This document shows, one piece after another, positions 46,533 to 56,460 of a stretch of DNA of 64,000 nucleotides. Numbering within the stretch: position 1 is the stretch's first letter; every line of letters begins with the position of its first letter. The DNA comes from Streptomyces sp. NRRL S-646 (GTDB lineage: Bacteria > Actinomycetota > Actinomycetes > Streptomycetales > Streptomycetaceae), in the NCBI RefSeq assembly GCF_000720765.1, contig NZ_JODC01000037.1, forward strand, positions 1-64,000. Reading direction: 5' to 3'. Below the pieces are notes generated by a model. That model saw only the letters and a list, made by a program, of their open reading frames with translations. It had not been told where the DNA came from and did no database searches. Both the position numbers and the translations under genes were made by a program.

Positions 46533-47378
46533 TCAGGATTTGGTGACCGTCGCCTTGTTGATCACCACGGTCGCATTGGGTGCCGTGTTGCCCGTCGTGG
46601 GGTCCGCGGCCTGCGCGCCTGCGGCGGCGATCTTCTTGAGAACCTTCATGCCCGCCGGGGAGATCGTGCCGAACGGGGTGTAGTCGGCCGGCAGCGGACT
46701 GTCCTGGTAGACCAGGAAGAACTGGCTGCCGCCGGTGTGGCGGCCCTGCTTCGTCTGCGCGTTGTACTGGTTGGCCATGGCGACCGTACCCGCCGGGTAC
46801 ACCTGCCCCTTGAGGCTCTTGTCCTTGAGGTTCTCGTCCGGGATCGTGTAGCCGGGACCGCCCATTCCGGTTCCCTGCGGATCGCCGCACTGCAGCACGT
46901 AGATGCCCTGGGCGGTCAGCCGGTGGCACTTGGTGTGGTCCAAGTAGCCCTTGCCGACGAGGAAGTTGAACGAGTTGACGGTGTGCGGTGCCGCCGACGC
47001 CTTCAGCGCGATGTCTATGTCACCGCACGTCGTGGCCAGATCCATCGTGTACTTCGCCGACTTGTCGATGGTCATCGCCGGCTCCTTCTTCCAGCTCAGC
47101 TTCTTCACCGAGCCCTTGGCCGGCTTCGCGCACGGGTCCGGCGCCTTGCTGGTCGCGGCGGCGCTGGGGGACGTCTGCGAGCTCGCGTTGGCCTTGTCGT
47201 CGCCCTTGAGAACCCCGGTCGTGTACAGCGCCGCACTGCCGATGACGACCACACCGAGCACTGACGCGATCACGGAGTTGCGCATCTTCGCCTTGCGCCG
47301 CGCGGCCGTACGGCGCTGCTGCTGGCGCAAGAACTTCTCGCGGGCGAGCTGACGCTTGCGCTGTTCCTGGGTGACCAC
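46533..47378 (-). CDS. Membrane-anchored cyclophilin-type peptidyl-prolyl isomerase
   Basis: A 281-residue protein. A basic N-terminus (REKFLRQQQRRTAARRKAKM) is followed by one membrane helix (SVIASVLGVVVIGSAALY), a Ser/Ala/Asp linker and a cyclophilin domain (HTVNSFNFLVGKGYLDHTKCHR, GGSQFFLVYQDSPLP, FGTISPAGMKVLKKI). It should isomerise proline bonds of exported proteins on the outer face. The PXXXF/catalytic Arg normally found in FHRVI is partly altered (CHRLT). Confidence 0.88.
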   Translation of the reverse strand: MVTQEQRKRQLAREKFLRQQQRRTAARRKAKMRNSVIASVLGVVVIGSAALYTTGVLKGDDKANASSQTSPSAAATSKAPDPCAKPAKGSVKKLSWKKEPAMTIDKSAKYTMDLATTCGDIDIALKASAAPHTVNSFNFLVGKGYLDHTKCHRLTAQGIYVLQCGDPQGTGMGGPGYTIPDENLKDKSLKGQVYPAGTVAMANQYNAQTKQGRHTGGSQFFLVYQDSPLPADYTPFGTISPAGMKVLKKIAAAGAQAADPTTGNTAPNATVVINKATVTKS

Positions 47379-47545
47379 CGGGTTCTCTCCTCATGCGTCT
47401 CGTACGTGGACCGGTACGCGTGTGTCTTGTGAGCCGACCGCCTGCGTGTGCCCCGTACCGTATATGGGTTCGCTGAGGAATCGGCAGCGCCGGTAGGCTC
47501 TGAGGTCAGCAGCAGCCGCCCGTATCGACACAACGAAGGACGATC

Positions 47546-48256
47546 GTGCTCATTGCCGGGTTCCCCGCCGGGGCCTGGGGGACGAACTGTTATCTCGTCG
47601 CCCCCGCCGCCGGTGAGGAGTGCGTGATCATCGACCCGGGCCATCAGGCCGCCCAAGGAGTCGAGGAAGCGCTGAAGAAGCATCGGCTCAAGCCCGTCGC
47701 GGTCGTCCTCACCCATGGCCACATCGACCATGTGGCCTCGGTCGTCCCGGTGTGCGGCGCGCACGACGTACCGGCCTGGATCCACCCCGAGGACCGCTAC
47801 ATGATGGCGGACCCGGAGAAGGCGCTCGGCCGCTCCATCGGCATGCAGCTCATGGGCGAGCTGACGGTGGGGGAGCCCGACGACGTCAAGGAGCTGACCG
47901 ACGGCGCGCAGCTGGCGCTCGCGGGTCTGGAGTTCTCCGTCGCGCATGCGCCCGGCCATACCAAGGGGTCGGTGACCTTCCAGATGCCCGAGAGTGCGGA
48001 GATCCCTTCCGTGTTCTTCTCCGGGGATCTGCTCTTCGCCGGCTCCATCGGACGCACCGACCTGCCCGGCGGTGACATGGCCGAGATGCTCGACTCGCTG
48101 GCCCGTGTGTGCCTGCCGCTCGAGGACTCGACCGTGGTGCTGTCCGGCCACGGCCCCCAGACGACCATCGGCCAGGAGCGCGCCACCAACCCGTATCTGC
48201 GGCAGGTGGCCGCCGGCCTGGGAGCGGATGTCGACGCTCCCCGACGAGGAATGTGA
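47546..48256 (+). CDS. Metallo-beta-lactamase-fold hydrolase (glyoxalase II-like)
   Basis: A 236-residue MBL-fold protein. LTHGHIDHV (H57-x-H59-x-D61-H62) is the dinuclear metal site, with further ligands at APGHTKG and SGDLLF. It resembles YcbL/glyoxalase II-like hydrolases, expected to cleave thioesters. The GTG start precedes hisS, whose start overlaps the stop region (GTGA at 48253 or a GTG 15 bases later). Coupling with hisS is conserved but unexplained. Confidence 0.88.
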   Translation: MLIAGFPAGAWGTNCYLVAPAAGEECVIIDPGHQAAQGVEEALKKHRLKPVAVVLTHGHIDHVASVVPVCGAHDVPAWIHPEDRYMMADPEKALGRSIGMQLMGELTVGEPDDVKELTDGAQLALAGLEFSVAHAPGHTKGSVTFQMPESAEIPSVFFSGDLLFAGSIGRTDLPGGDMAEMLDSLARVCLPLEDSTVVLSGHGPQTTIGQERATNPYLRQVAAGLGADVDAPRRGM

Positions 48257-48267
48257 CGAGACCTTCC

Positions 48268-49530
48268 GTGAGCACCTTCAAGGCCCCCAAGGGCACGTAC
48301 GACCTGATTCCGCCGGACAGCGCCAAGTTCCTGGCAGTCCGCGAGGCGATCGCCGCGCCGCTGCGCAACTCCGGTTACGGCTACATCGAGACCCCCGGCT
48401 TCGAGAGCGTCGAGCTCTTCGCGCGCGGTGTCGGCGAGTCCACCGACATCGTGACCAAGGAGATGTACGCCTTCGAGACCAAGGGCGGCGACAGGCTCGC
48501 CCTGCGCCCCGAGGGCACGGCGTCCGTGCTGCGCGCGGCGCTGGAGGCCAACCTGCACAAGCTGGGCAACCTGCCCGTCAAGCTCTGGTACTCGGGCTCC
48601 TACTACCGCTACGAGCGCCCGCAGAAGGGCCGTTACAGGCACTTCTCGCAGGTCGGCGCGGAGGCGATCGGTGCGGAGGACCCGGCGCTGGACGCCGAGC
48701 TGATCATCCTGGCGGACCAGGCGTACCGCTCGCTGGGCCTGAGCAACTTCCGGATCCTGCTCAACAGCCTGGGCGACAAGGAGTGCCGTCCCGTCTACCG
48801 GACCGCGCTGCAGGACTTCCTGCGCGGACTCGACCTCGACGAGGACACCCTCCGCCGCGCCGAGATCAACCCGCTGCGCGTCCTGGACGACAAGCGCGAG
48901 TCGGTCCAGAAGCAGCTGGGCGATGCCCCCCTCCTGCGCGACTATCTCTGCGACGCCTGCAAGGCGTACCACGAGGAGGTCCGCGAGCTGATCACGGCGG
49001 CGGGCGTCGCATTCGAGGACGACCCGAAGCTGGTGCGCGGCCTGGACTACTACACCCGTACGACCTTCGAGTTCGTCCACGACGGTCTGGGCTCCCAGTC
49101 CGCGGTGGGCGGCGGCGGCCGCTACGACGGCCTGTCGGAGATGATCGGCGGTCCGGCCCTTCCGTCCGTCGGCTGGGCGTTGGGCGTCGACCGCACGGTC
49201 CTGGCGCTGGAGGCGGAGGGTGTCGAACTCGAACTCCCCTCCACGACCAGCGTGTTCGCGGTGCCGCTGGGGGAGGAGGCGCGCCGGATCCTGTTCGCGA
49301 AGGTCACCGAGCTGCGCAAGCTCGGCATCGCGGCGGACTTCTCCTACGGTGCCAAGGGGCTCAAGGGCGCGATGAAGAACGCCAACCGCAGCGGCGCCCG
49401 CTACACGGTCGTGGCCGGGGAGCGTGACCTCGCCGAGGGTATCGTCCAGCTCAAGGACATGGAGTCCGGCGAGCAGTCGGCGGTCGGGGTGAACGAGATC
49501 GTGGCGGAGCTGGAGGCACGGCTCGGCTGA
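48268..49530 (+). CDS. hisS: Histidyl-tRNA synthetase
   Basis: A 420-residue class II synthetase. [19 protein letters not shown] opens the protein; motif 2 ([20 protein letters not shown]) and the His-specific [12 protein letters not shown] and ALRPEGTAS blocks are clear. The C-terminal anticodon-binding domain ends in [14 protein letters not shown]. It charges tRNA-His. An in-frame GTG at 48253 overlapping the previous stop would add five residues. Confidence 0.96.
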   Translation: MSTFKAPKGTYDLIPPDSAKFLAVREAIAAPLRNSGYGYIETPGFESVELFARGVGESTDIVTKEMYAFETKGGDRLALRPEGTASVLRAALEANLHKLGNLPVKLWYSGSYYRYERPQKGRYRHFSQVGAEAIGAEDPALDAELIILADQAYRSLGLSNFRILLNSLGDKECRPVYRTALQDFLRGLDLDEDTLRRAEINPLRVLDDKRESVQKQLGDAPLLRDYLCDACKAYHEEVRELITAAGVAFEDDPKLVRGLDYYTRTTFEFVHDGLGSQSAVGGGGRYDGLSEMIGGPALPSVGWALGVDRTVLALEAEGVELELPSTTSVFAVPLGEEARRILFAKVTELRKLGIAADFSYGAKGLKGAMKNANRSGARYTVVAGERDLAEGIVQLKDMESGEQSAVGVNEIVAELEARLG

Positions 49531-49538
49531 GGGTTTTT

Positions 49539-49722
49539 CGCCCCCGCCGCCCCTACCCGTCCCGACCCGTGGGCCAGCCCCCGGACCCCCGCTCCTCAAA
49601 CGCCGGAGGGGCTGAATTTCAGCCCGTCCGGCGTTTGAGGACGAGGCCGTTCAGGCCGAAAGCGGGGGTCTGGGGGCGGCAGCCCCCAGGGACGGGAATG
49701 GGAAGGGGCGGCGGGGGCGACT
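49539..49722. repeat. Dispersed intergenic repeat, family B copy 2, nested palindrome
   Basis: The region between the convergent hisS and response-regulator genes is a large imperfect inverted repeat. Outer arms CGCCCCCGCCGCCCC / GGGGCGGCGGGGGCG, middle arms GCCCCCGGACCCCCGCT (49577-49593) / AGCGGGGGTCTGGGGGC (49661-49677), inner palindrome TCCTCAAACGCCGGA / TCCGGCGTTTGAGGA. Its middle part matches 32097-32202, and a terminator-like TGGGGGC-GGCA-GCCCCCA is at 49671-49688. Confidence 0.7.
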
Positions 49723-49749
49723 GCAATCATCAGCGGCTCCGCCGCGGGC

Positions 49750-50373
49750 TCAGTCCAGCAACCCCAACCGCATCGCACTGGTCACCGCCGCCGTCCGATC
49801 GTCGACCCCCAACTTGCCGAAGACCCGCAGGAGATGGGTCTTCACCGTCGACTCGCCGATGAACAACCGCCGCCCGATCTCCGCGTTCGTACATCCCTCC
49901 GCCACCAGCCGCAAGACCGCCGCCTCCCGCTCGGACAACCGAGGCCGCTCCGGCTTGGTGCGCAGCTGGTCGACCAGCCGGGCCGCGACCGAGGGCGCCA
50001 GCACCGTCTCGCCGCGCGAGGCCGCCCGTACCGCTTCCGCGAGTTCCGCCCGCGGCATGTCCTTGAGCAGGTAGCCCGCCGCGCCGGCCTCCACTGCCCG
50101 CAGAATGTCCCGGTCCGTCTCGTACGTCGTCAGGACGATCACCCGGCACGGCAGCCCCGCCTCGCCCATCCGCACGATCGAGTCCACGCCCCCGCCGCCC
50201 GGCATTCGCAGATCCATCAGCACGATGTCGGGCCGGAGTTCGGCCGCGAGTGCCTCCGCCTGCGGACCGCTCGCCGCGTCGGCGACGACCTCCAGGTCCG
50301 GCTCGGCGCTGAGCATCGCCCGCAGGCCCTCCCGTACGACGGGGTGGTCGTCGGCCAGGACGATCCGGATCAC
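49750..50373 (-). CDS. NarL/LuxR-family response regulator
   Basis: A 207-residue two-component regulator. IRIVLADDHPVVREGLRAML starts the receiver, with phosphoacceptor D54 in VLMDLRMPGG. The C-terminal HTH is LSEREAAVLRLVAEGCTNAEIGRRL...STVKTHLLRVFGKLGV. GTG start, overlapping the kinase stop and preceded by GGAGGAG. It is the last gene of a four-gene operon and should be phosphorylated by the adjacent kinase. Confidence 0.93.
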   Translation of the reverse strand: MIRIVLADDHPVVREGLRAMLSAEPDLEVVADAASGPQAEALAAELRPDIVLMDLRMPGGGGVDSIVRMGEAGLPCRVIVLTTYETDRDILRAVEAGAAGYLLKDMPRAELAEAVRAASRGETVLAPSVAARLVDQLRTKPERPRLSEREAAVLRLVAEGCTNAEIGRRLFIGESTVKTHLLRVFGKLGVDDRTAAVTSAMRLGLLD

Positions 50374-51581
50374 GATGAGCTCCTCCCCGGTGGAACGGGC
50401 AGTGATACGGGCAGGCAGACCGTCACCGTCGTGCCGTCCCCCGGTGTGCTGCGGACCTGCGCCGTCCCGCCGACCTCGCCGGCGCGGGCGCGCAGCCCCG
50501 CCAGACCGTAGCCGTCGCAGGGGGCGCCGGGGTCGAAGCCGCAGCCGTCGTCCCGTACCGACACGGTGAGCGCGTCGTCGGAGTAGGCCAGCGCGATACC
50601 CACTGCCGCCGAACTCCCCGCGTGTTTGCGGGCGTTGGCCAGGGCCTCCTGGCAGGAGCGCAGGGCCACCACTTCGGGAGCGGCGGGCAGCGGGCGCACA
50701 GGACCCTTCACCTCCAGCGTCGCCTCGTGGCGGGCGGCCAGGCGGCGCAGGGCGTCCGGGAGGGAGGTGCCGTCGAGGTCGGCGGGGGCGGCACCGGCGA
50801 CCAGGGCGCGGGCCTCGGCGAGGTTCTGCCGGGCCGTCTCGTCCATGAGCGCCAGATGGCGGCGGGCCTGCGGGACGTCGTGGTCGAGTTCGGCCTCCAC
50901 CGCCTGGATCAGCATCAGCAGGCTGGTGAACCCCTGCGCAAGGGTGTCGTGGATCTCCCGGGCCATGCGCTCGCGTTCGGCCAGGGCGCCGTGCGCGGTC
51001 GAGAGGCGGGAGATCTCGTGGCGGCTGGCGTCGAGTTCGGCGATCAGCTCGGCCCTTTCCCAGCTCTGCTCGATGATCCGGATGATCCAGCTGCCGATCA
51101 CCACCGAGAAGACGAGGGTGACCACGGAGAAGAGGAAGTTGGCGAACAGGTCCGCGCCGCTGGGCTGCCACAGCAGCGCCCAACCGGCCACCGGTACCAG
51201 GTTGATCACGCTGACCGCCGCCAGCGACCAGCGCAGGCGAAGCGTCATGAAGCACTGGGGGATCAGAGCGAACGCCATCAGCCGCGTCTCGCCCACCAGC
51301 ACGGCCGACGGCAGGAACAGTGCTATCGCCGCGGTGAGATAGCGCAGCGCCTGCCCCTGGTCCGGTGGGTCCTCCTGGAGCAGCGGGCGCCCCACCACCG
51401 CATACCAGGGCACCAACGGGACGAGCAGCGCCGCCGCGACCGCACGGACCGGGAATCCCGGGTGGGCCGCGGCGAGCACGAAGACGAGGGTGGCCGCCCA
51501 GGCGACCGCGAAGTACCCGTCCCAGAGCCGGATCGTCCGGTCCCAGGCGTGCTCCCCACGGGCCGCACCTGGACGGTTCAC
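50370..51581 (-). CDS. NarX/LiaS-type sensor histidine kinase
   Basis: A 403-residue membrane kinase of the HisKA_3 class. Five or six membrane segments at the N-terminus (for example VVGRPLLQ-flanked helices and LFANFLFSVVTLVFSVVIGSW), then MAREIHDTLAQGFTSLLMLI with the phosphorylated His, and an ATP-binding HATPase_c region with EALANARKHAG and DDGCGFDPG. GTG start overlaps the permease stop (GTGA). It probably senses the envelope or the exporter's substrate. Confidence 0.9.
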   Translation of the reverse strand: MNRPGAARGEHAWDRTIRLWDGYFAVAWAATLVFVLAAAHPGFPVRAVAAALLVPLVPWYAVVGRPLLQEDPPDQGQALRYLTAAIALFLPSAVLVGETRLMAFALIPQCFMTLRLRWSLAAVSVINLVPVAGWALLWQPSGADLFANFLFSVVTLVFSVVIGSWIIRIIEQSWERAELIAELDASRHEISRLSTAHGALAERERMAREIHDTLAQGFTSLLMLIQAVEAELDHDVPQARRHLALMDETARQNLAEARALVAGAAPADLDGTSLPDALRRLAARHEATLEVKGPVRPLPAAPEVVALRSCQEALANARKHAGSSAAVGIALAYSDDALTVSVRDDGCGFDPGAPCDGYGLAGLRARAGEVGGTAQVRSTPGDGTTVTVCLPVSLPVPPGRSSS

Positions 51582-52423
51582 CCGTCGCGCCGGGTCTTCC
51601 AGCGGAAGGTCAGCAGACACAGCACCAATCCTCCGACGCACCAGGCGGCCAGCACCAGCGCGACCTTCCCGAACTCCCAGCTCCCGGCCTGCTCCAGGAC
51701 CCGCGCGGAATCCGGCAGGAACACGCCCCGAAGACCCTGGCACAGCCACTTCAGCGGGAACAGGGCACCGATGTTCAGCATCCAGTCCGGGATGGTGTCG
51801 ATGGAGATGTACACGCCGGAGATGAACTGCAGGACCAGGAAGGGGAGTACGACCACGGAGCTCGCGCTCTTCGCCGACTTGGGCACCGAGCTGATCGCGA
51901 TGCCGAGCAGCGCGCACCCGGTCAGCCCCAGTACGAAGATCCAGGCGAAGTCGAACCACCGGGACGCGTCAGAGGGCAGGTCGACGCCGTACAAGGTGGT
52001 GCCGACGAGGAGGAGGATCGCCGTCTCGACGACACCGGTGAACAGAACCAGCCAGATCTTGCCCAGGAAGTACGCCGACGGAGGCATCGGCGTGCCGCGC
52101 AGCCGGCGCAGCACCTTCTCGTCCCGTTCCACCGCGATCGAGATGCCCAGCGACTGGAAGCTGGTCGACATGATGCCGGAGGCCATCATCGCGGGAACGT
52201 ACAGCTGGGAGGCGGTGACGCCGGAGCCGTGGACGTCGTCGTGGAAGATCGACGCGAACAGGAACAGGAACACGACCGGGAACGCGAACGTGAACACCAC
52301 CTGGTCGCGCTGCCGGAAGAACTGCTTGATCTCCAGCGCGCCGCGGCGCAGGCCCAGCCCCCAGGCTCCCGGCAGCCGCTGGGCGGGCGCCTCGGCCCTG
52401 GTCCGGGCGGCGGTCGTCGTCAT
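51578..52423 (-). CDS. ABC-2 type exporter permease
   Basis: A 281-residue ABC-2 permease. Six hydrophobic segments, with the typical FRQRDQVVFTFAFPVVFLFLFA first helix and a conserved cytoplasmic LRRLRGTPMPPSAYFLGKIW loop. It pairs with the upstream ATPase in a DrrAB-like drug or lipid exporter. AGGAGG precedes the ATG at 52423. The ATG overlaps the ATPase stop. Confidence 0.9.
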   Translation of the reverse strand: MTTTAARTRAEAPAQRLPGAWGLGLRRGALEIKQFFRQRDQVVFTFAFPVVFLFLFASIFHDDVHGSGVTASQLYVPAMMASGIMSTSFQSLGISIAVERDEKVLRRLRGTPMPPSAYFLGKIWLVLFTGVVETAILLLVGTTLYGVDLPSDASRWFDFAWIFVLGLTGCALLGIAISSVPKSAKSASSVVVLPFLVLQFISGVYISIDTIPDWMLNIGALFPLKWLCQGLRGVFLPDSARVLEQAGSWEFGKVALVLAAWCVGGLVLCLLTFRWKTRRDG

Positions 52424-53286
52424 CGTGCGTCCTCCTGCCCGGTCAGCCGGAGGTAGACGTCCTCCAGGGTGGGGCGGGCCACCCGCAGGCCCGGGATCTC
52501 GCCGTCGAAGCGGCGCATGAGCTCGGCGACCGTCCTGGTGGGGGTGTCGGTGCGCTCGGTGCGGGTGACGCCGTCCGGCTCGGTCCACTCGACGGTGGCC
52601 TCCGTGCCGTACCGCTCCCGCAGGGCGGCGGGCTCACCCTCGGCGACGACCTGCCCCTTGGCGACGACGGCGAGCCGGTCGGCGAGCGCCTCCGCCTCCT
52701 CCAGGTAGTGCGTGGTCAGCAGGATCGTCGTGCCCTCCTCGGACAGCAGCCGGATCAGGTCCCAGAACTGCCGCCGGGCCGCCGGGTCGAAACCGGTCGT
52801 CGGCTCGTCCAGGAGCAGCAGCTCGGGGTCGCCGATCACGCCCAGGGCGACGTCGAGGCGCCGGCGCTGGCCTCCGGAGAGCGCCTTGATCCGGCTGCCC
52901 GCCTTCGCTTCGAGACCCACCAGCCCGATGACCTCCTCCGGGACCCGCGGCCTCGGGTAGTAGCGGGCGAAGTGCCGTACGGTCTCGCGGACCGTCAACT
53001 CGGCGGGCGCCGATTCGTCCTGCCAGACGATTCCGACACGTGACCGCCACGCGCGCGTGCCGGTCGCCGGGTCCGAGCCGAGCACCGACACCTCGCCCCC
53101 GTCCCGCGTCCGGTTGCCCTGAAGGATCTCCACCGTGGTGCTCTTGCCGGCGCCGTTGGGTCCCAGCAGGCCGAACACCTCGCCACGCCGAATGCCCAGA
53201 TCGATGCCGTCCACGGCGGTCACGTCCCCGTACTGCTTGCGCAGCCCCCGTACGTCCACCGCGAGTTCGTTCGCGTGTGCTGTCAT
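52420..53286 (-). CDS. ABC-2 type exporter ATPase (DrrA-like)
   Basis: A 288-residue ATPase. Walker A LGPNGAGKST, Q-loop VWQDESAPAELT, signature LSGGQRRRLDVA, Walker B LLLLDEPTTGFD, and a C-terminal extension (FDGEIPGLRVARPTLEDVYLRL) as in drug-resistance exporters. The true ATG is at 53286. It heads a four-gene cassette with its permease and a two-component pair, all overlapping by 4 bases. The natural substrate is unknown. Confidence 0.92.
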   Translation of the reverse strand: MTAHANELAVDVRGLRKQYGDVTAVDGIDLGIRRGEVFGLLGPNGAGKSTTVEILQGNRTRDGGEVSVLGSDPATGTRAWRSRVGIVWQDESAPAELTVRETVRHFARYYPRPRVPEEVIGLVGLEAKAGSRIKALSGGQRRRLDVALGVIGDPELLLLDEPTTGFDPAARRQFWDLIRLLSEEGTTILLTTHYLEEAEALADRLAVVAKGQVVAEGEPAALRERYGTEATVEWTEPDGVTRTERTDTPTRTVAELMRRFDGEIPGLRVARPTLEDVYLRLTGQEDAR

Positions 53287-53432
53287 GCCGTTCAGCCTCG
53301 GCCGGAACCGAACGCTCCGGGACGACCGTGCGTACTTCCTTATGTCCACCGAACGGTGGACAGTGGCCTTAGTGCGGCACAATGGCCCCTGCCCGAAGAA
53401 GGTCCAACTCTCAAGCAGACGGAATCGGCGTG

Positions 53433-54095
53433 ATGAGCAAGACCACAGTCAAAGACGTCTCCACCGAGTCCGAGCCCGCTCCCGACCGCGACTCCGCGGG
53501 ACCACGCACAGTGGGCGGCAGCCGGGCGTTCGCCCTGCTGCTGATCATCACGGGCGCGGCCGGTCTGCTCGCCGCCTGGGTCATCACGATCGACAAGTTC
53601 AAGCTGCTCGAGGCGAAGGTCGAGGGCAAGACCTTCACCCCCGGCTGCAGCCTCAACCCGGTCGTCTCCTGCGGCAGCGTGATGGAGTCCAAGCAGGCCG
53701 CCGCCTTCGGCTTCCCGAACCCGATGCTCGGCCTGGTCGCCTACGGCATCGTCATCTGCGTCGGCATGAGCCTGCTGGCCCGCGCCCGATTCCCGCGCTG
53801 GTACTGGCTCACCTTCAACTTCGGCACGCTCTTCGGCGTCGGCTTCTGCACCTGGCTGCAGTTCCAGTCGCTGTACCGCATCAACGCGCTGTGCCTGTGG
53901 TGCTCCCTGGCCTGGGTCGCGACGATCACCATGTTCTGGTACGTGACCTCGTTCAACATCCGCAACGGCTTCCTGCCCGCCCCGCGCTGGCTGAAGAGCT
54001 TCTTCGGCGAGTTCACCTGGGTGCTGCCCGTGCTGCACGTCGGCATCATCGGCATGCTGGTGCTGACCCGCTGGTGGGACTTCTGGACCAGCTGA
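53433..54095 (+). CDS. VKOR (vitamin K epoxide reductase) family protein
   Basis: A 220-residue membrane protein. Four or so helices, with the active-site C154-x-x-C157 in ALCLWCSLA and the loop pair C72/C80 in CSLNPVVSCG. VKOR proteins re-oxidise secreted-protein disulphide-forming DsbA partners in actinobacteria, passing electrons to quinone. The ATG at 53433 follows a GTG 3 bases upstream. A terminator hairpin follows. Confidence 0.92.
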   Translation: MSKTTVKDVSTESEPAPDRDSAGPRTVGGSRAFALLLIITGAAGLLAAWVITIDKFKLLEAKVEGKTFTPGCSLNPVVSCGSVMESKQAAAFGFPNPMLGLVAYGIVICVGMSLLARARFPRWYWLTFNFGTLFGVGFCTWLQFQSLYRINALCLWCSLAWVATITMFWYVTSFNIRNGFLPAPRWLKSFFGEFTWVLPVLHVGIIGMLVLTRWWDFWTS

Positions 54096-54102
54096 GCCCC
54101 GG

Positions 54103-54132
54103 CCTCGGGCCCCGGCCTCCCGGGGCCCGAGG
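54103..54132 (+). terminator. VKOR gene terminator
   Basis: Stem CCTCGGGCCCCG / CGGGGCCCGAGG (12 bp) with a 6-base loop, 8 bases after the stop. No T-run. Confidence 0.75.
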
Positions 54133-54165
54133 GGATTGTCAGTGCCGTGATTTAGGGTTCTTGAC

Positions 54166-55521
54166 GTGGAGCCCGACCTGTTCACCGCAGCCGCAGAAGA
54201 ACGCCAGGAGAAGGACCCGACCGGCAGTCCCCTGGCGGTGCGGATGCGCCCGCGCACCCTCGACGAGGTGGTGGGCCAGCAGCACCTGCTGAAGCCCGGT
54301 TCGCCCCTGCGCCGCCTGGTCGGCGAGGGCGCGGGCGGCCCCGCCGGCCCGTCCTCGGTGATCCTCTGGGGCCCGCCCGGCACCGGCAAGACGACCCTGG
54401 CGTACGTCGTCTCCAAGGCCACCAACAAGCGCTTCGTCGAACTGTCGGCGATCACCGCGGGCGTCAAGGAGGTCCGCGCGGTCATCGACGGCGCCCGCCG
54501 GGCCACGGGCGGCTTCGGCAAGGAGACCGTCCTCTTCCTCGACGAGATCCACCGCTTCAGCAAGGCCCAGCAGGACTCCCTCCTCCCGGCGGTCGAGAAC
54601 CGCTGGGTGACACTGATTGCGGCGACCACGGAGAACCCGTACTTCTCGGTGATCTCCCCGCTCCTGTCCCGCTCGCTCCTCCTGACCCTCGAACCCCTCA
54701 CCGATGACGACCTCCGGGGGCTGCTCAAGCGGGCGCTGAGCGACGAGCGTGGCCTGAAGGACGCCGTCACCCTCCCCGAGGACACCGAGGACCACCTCCT
54801 GCGCATCGCCGGCGGCGACGCCCGCCGCGCCCTGACCGCGCTGGAAGCGGCCGCCGGAGCCGCCCTCGACAAGGGCGAGACGGAGGTCTCCCTGACGACC
54901 CTGGAGGAGACGGTCGACCGGGCGGCGGTGAAGTACGACCGCGACGGCGACCAGCACTACGACGTCGCCAGCGCCCTCATCAAGTCCATCCGCGGCTCCG
55001 ACGTGGACGCCGCTCTGCACTACCTGGCCCGCATGATCGAGGCCGGAGAGGACCCCCGCTTCATTGCCCGCCGCCTGATGATCTCCGCCAGCGAGGACAT
55101 CGGCCTCGCCGATCCCAACGCCCTGCCGATAGCCGTCGCCGCGGCCCAGGCCGTCGCCATGATCGGCTTCCCCGAGGCCGCCCTCACCCTCAGCCACGCC
55201 ACCATCGCCCTCGCCCTCGCTCCGAAGTCGAACGCCGCGACCACGGCGATCGGCGCAGCCATGGAAGACGTACGCAAGGGACTGGCGGGTCCGGTGCCCC
55301 CGCACCTGCGCGACGGGCACTACAAGGGCGCCGCCAAGCTCGGGCACGCGCAGGGGTACGTCTATCCACACGACCTGCCGGAGGGCATCGCCGAGCAGCA
55401 GTACGCCCCGGACGCCCTCAAGGACCGCGAGTACTACACCCCGACCAGACACGGAGCCGAGGCGCGGTACGCGGACGCGGTGGAATGGACCAGGCAGCAC
55501 CTCGGTCGCAAGCGGTCCTGA
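54166..55521 (+). CDS. rarA: Replication-associated recombination protein A (RarA/MgsA)
   Basis: A 451-residue clamp-loader-like AAA+ ATPase. Walker A GPPGTGKT (69-76), Walker [16 protein letters not shown], sensor [10 protein letters not shown], and the C-terminal tetramerisation domain with [14 protein letters not shown] end. It acts at stalled replication forks. GTG start with a weak AGGG upstream. It ends 300 bases before rpsD. Confidence 0.95.
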   Translation: MEPDLFTAAAEERQEKDPTGSPLAVRMRPRTLDEVVGQQHLLKPGSPLRRLVGEGAGGPAGPSSVILWGPPGTGKTTLAYVVSKATNKRFVELSAITAGVKEVRAVIDGARRATGGFGKETVLFLDEIHRFSKAQQDSLLPAVENRWVTLIAATTENPYFSVISPLLSRSLLLTLEPLTDDDLRGLLKRALSDERGLKDAVTLPEDTEDHLLRIAGGDARRALTALEAAAGAALDKGETEVSLTTLEETVDRAAVKYDRDGDQHYDVASALIKSIRGSDVDAALHYLARMIEAGEDPRFIARRLMISASEDIGLADPNALPIAVAAAQAVAMIGFPEAALTLSHATIALALAPKSNAATTAIGAAMEDVRKGLAGPVPPHLRDGHYKGAAKLGHAQGYVYPHDLPEGIAEQQYAPDALKDREYYTPTRHGAEARYADAVEWTRQHLGRKRS

Positions 55522-55821
55522 GCGCCCTGTAGAATCCTGCGAAGTGCTGCGTCCTGTGCAGTCAGAACAGGACAGTCAGCCGGAGTCCCGGCCCCCGGGC
55601 CGGGTTCCAGGAGCGTCGCGCACCGTTCGATTGGTGTCGCGGGCAGCCCACCACCACCTGTCGTACGACGGGAGAGGTCGGTGGGCCACTCGCGTGCTGC
55701 ACGTATGTGCCCAGACCAGGGGAGCGGCTGCCCGGCAGGTCCACGGACCTGAAGGGTTTCCCCGGCTGCGGATGCGACCTCCCTCAATCCTGACAAGCCG
55801 AACACTGAGAAATGAGAGATT
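55522..55821. other. 300-base rpsD leader region
   Basis: A -10-like TAGAAT at 55530-55535 lies at the start, without a clear -35. The remaining about 285 bases have no gene but two notable hairpins: CCCGGCC-CCC-GGGCCGGG near 55588-55605 and GCCCACC...GGTGGGC spanning about 55647-55685. A structured leader could host S4 autoregulation; this is inference. Confidence 0.45.
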
Positions 55822-56436
55822 GTGGCGAACCAGTCCCGCCCCAAGGTCAAGAAGTCGCGTGCCCTCGGCATCGCGCTGACCCCGAAGGCCGTCAAGTACT
55901 TCGAGGCCCGCCCCTACCCGCCGGGTGAGCACGGCCGTGGCCGCAAGCAGAACTCGGACTACAAGGTCCGTCTGCTCGAGAAGCAGCGTCTGCGCGCGCA
56001 GTACGACGTGTCCGAGCGCCAGCTCGTCCGCGCCTACGAGCGTGCCTCCAAGGTCCAGGGCAAGACCGGTGAGGCCCTGATCATCGAGCTCGAGCGCCGC
56101 CTCGACGCCCTGGTCCTGCGTTCGGGCATCGCCCGCACCATCTACCAGGCCCGTCAGATGGTCGTTCACGGCCACATCGAGGTCAACGGCCAGAAGGTCG
56201 ACAAGCCCTCCTTCCGCGTCAAGCCCGACGACGTCGTGATGGTTCGCGAGCGCAGCCGCGAGAAGACCCTCTTCTCCATCGTCCGTGAGGGCGGCTTCGC
56301 CCCCGAGGGCGAGACCCCGCGCTACCTCCAGGTGAACCTCAAGGCCCTGGCGTTCCGCCTGGACCGTGAGCCGAACCGCAAGGAGATCCCGGTGATCTGC
56401 GACGAGCAGCTCGTCGTCGAGTACTACGCCCGCTGA
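55822..56436 (+). CDS. rpsD: 30S ribosomal protein S4
   Basis: A 204-residue primary 16S rRNA-binding protein. [20 protein letters not shown] opens it, and the S4 RNA-binding domain is [20 protein letters not shown] / [10 protein letters not shown]. The N-terminal zinc-finger cysteines of C+ S4 are absent, so this is the cysteine-free C- form. GTG start. Confidence 0.97.
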   Translation: MANQSRPKVKKSRALGIALTPKAVKYFEARPYPPGEHGRGRKQNSDYKVRLLEKQRLRAQYDVSERQLVRAYERASKVQGKTGEALIIELERRLDALVLRSGIARTIYQARQMVVHGHIEVNGQKVDKPSFRVKPDDVVMVRERSREKTLFSIVREGGFAPEGETPRYLQVNLKALAFRLDREPNRKEIPVICDEQLVVEYYAR

Positions 56437-56460
56437 TCACCAGCAGGCGGTAGCACCACC

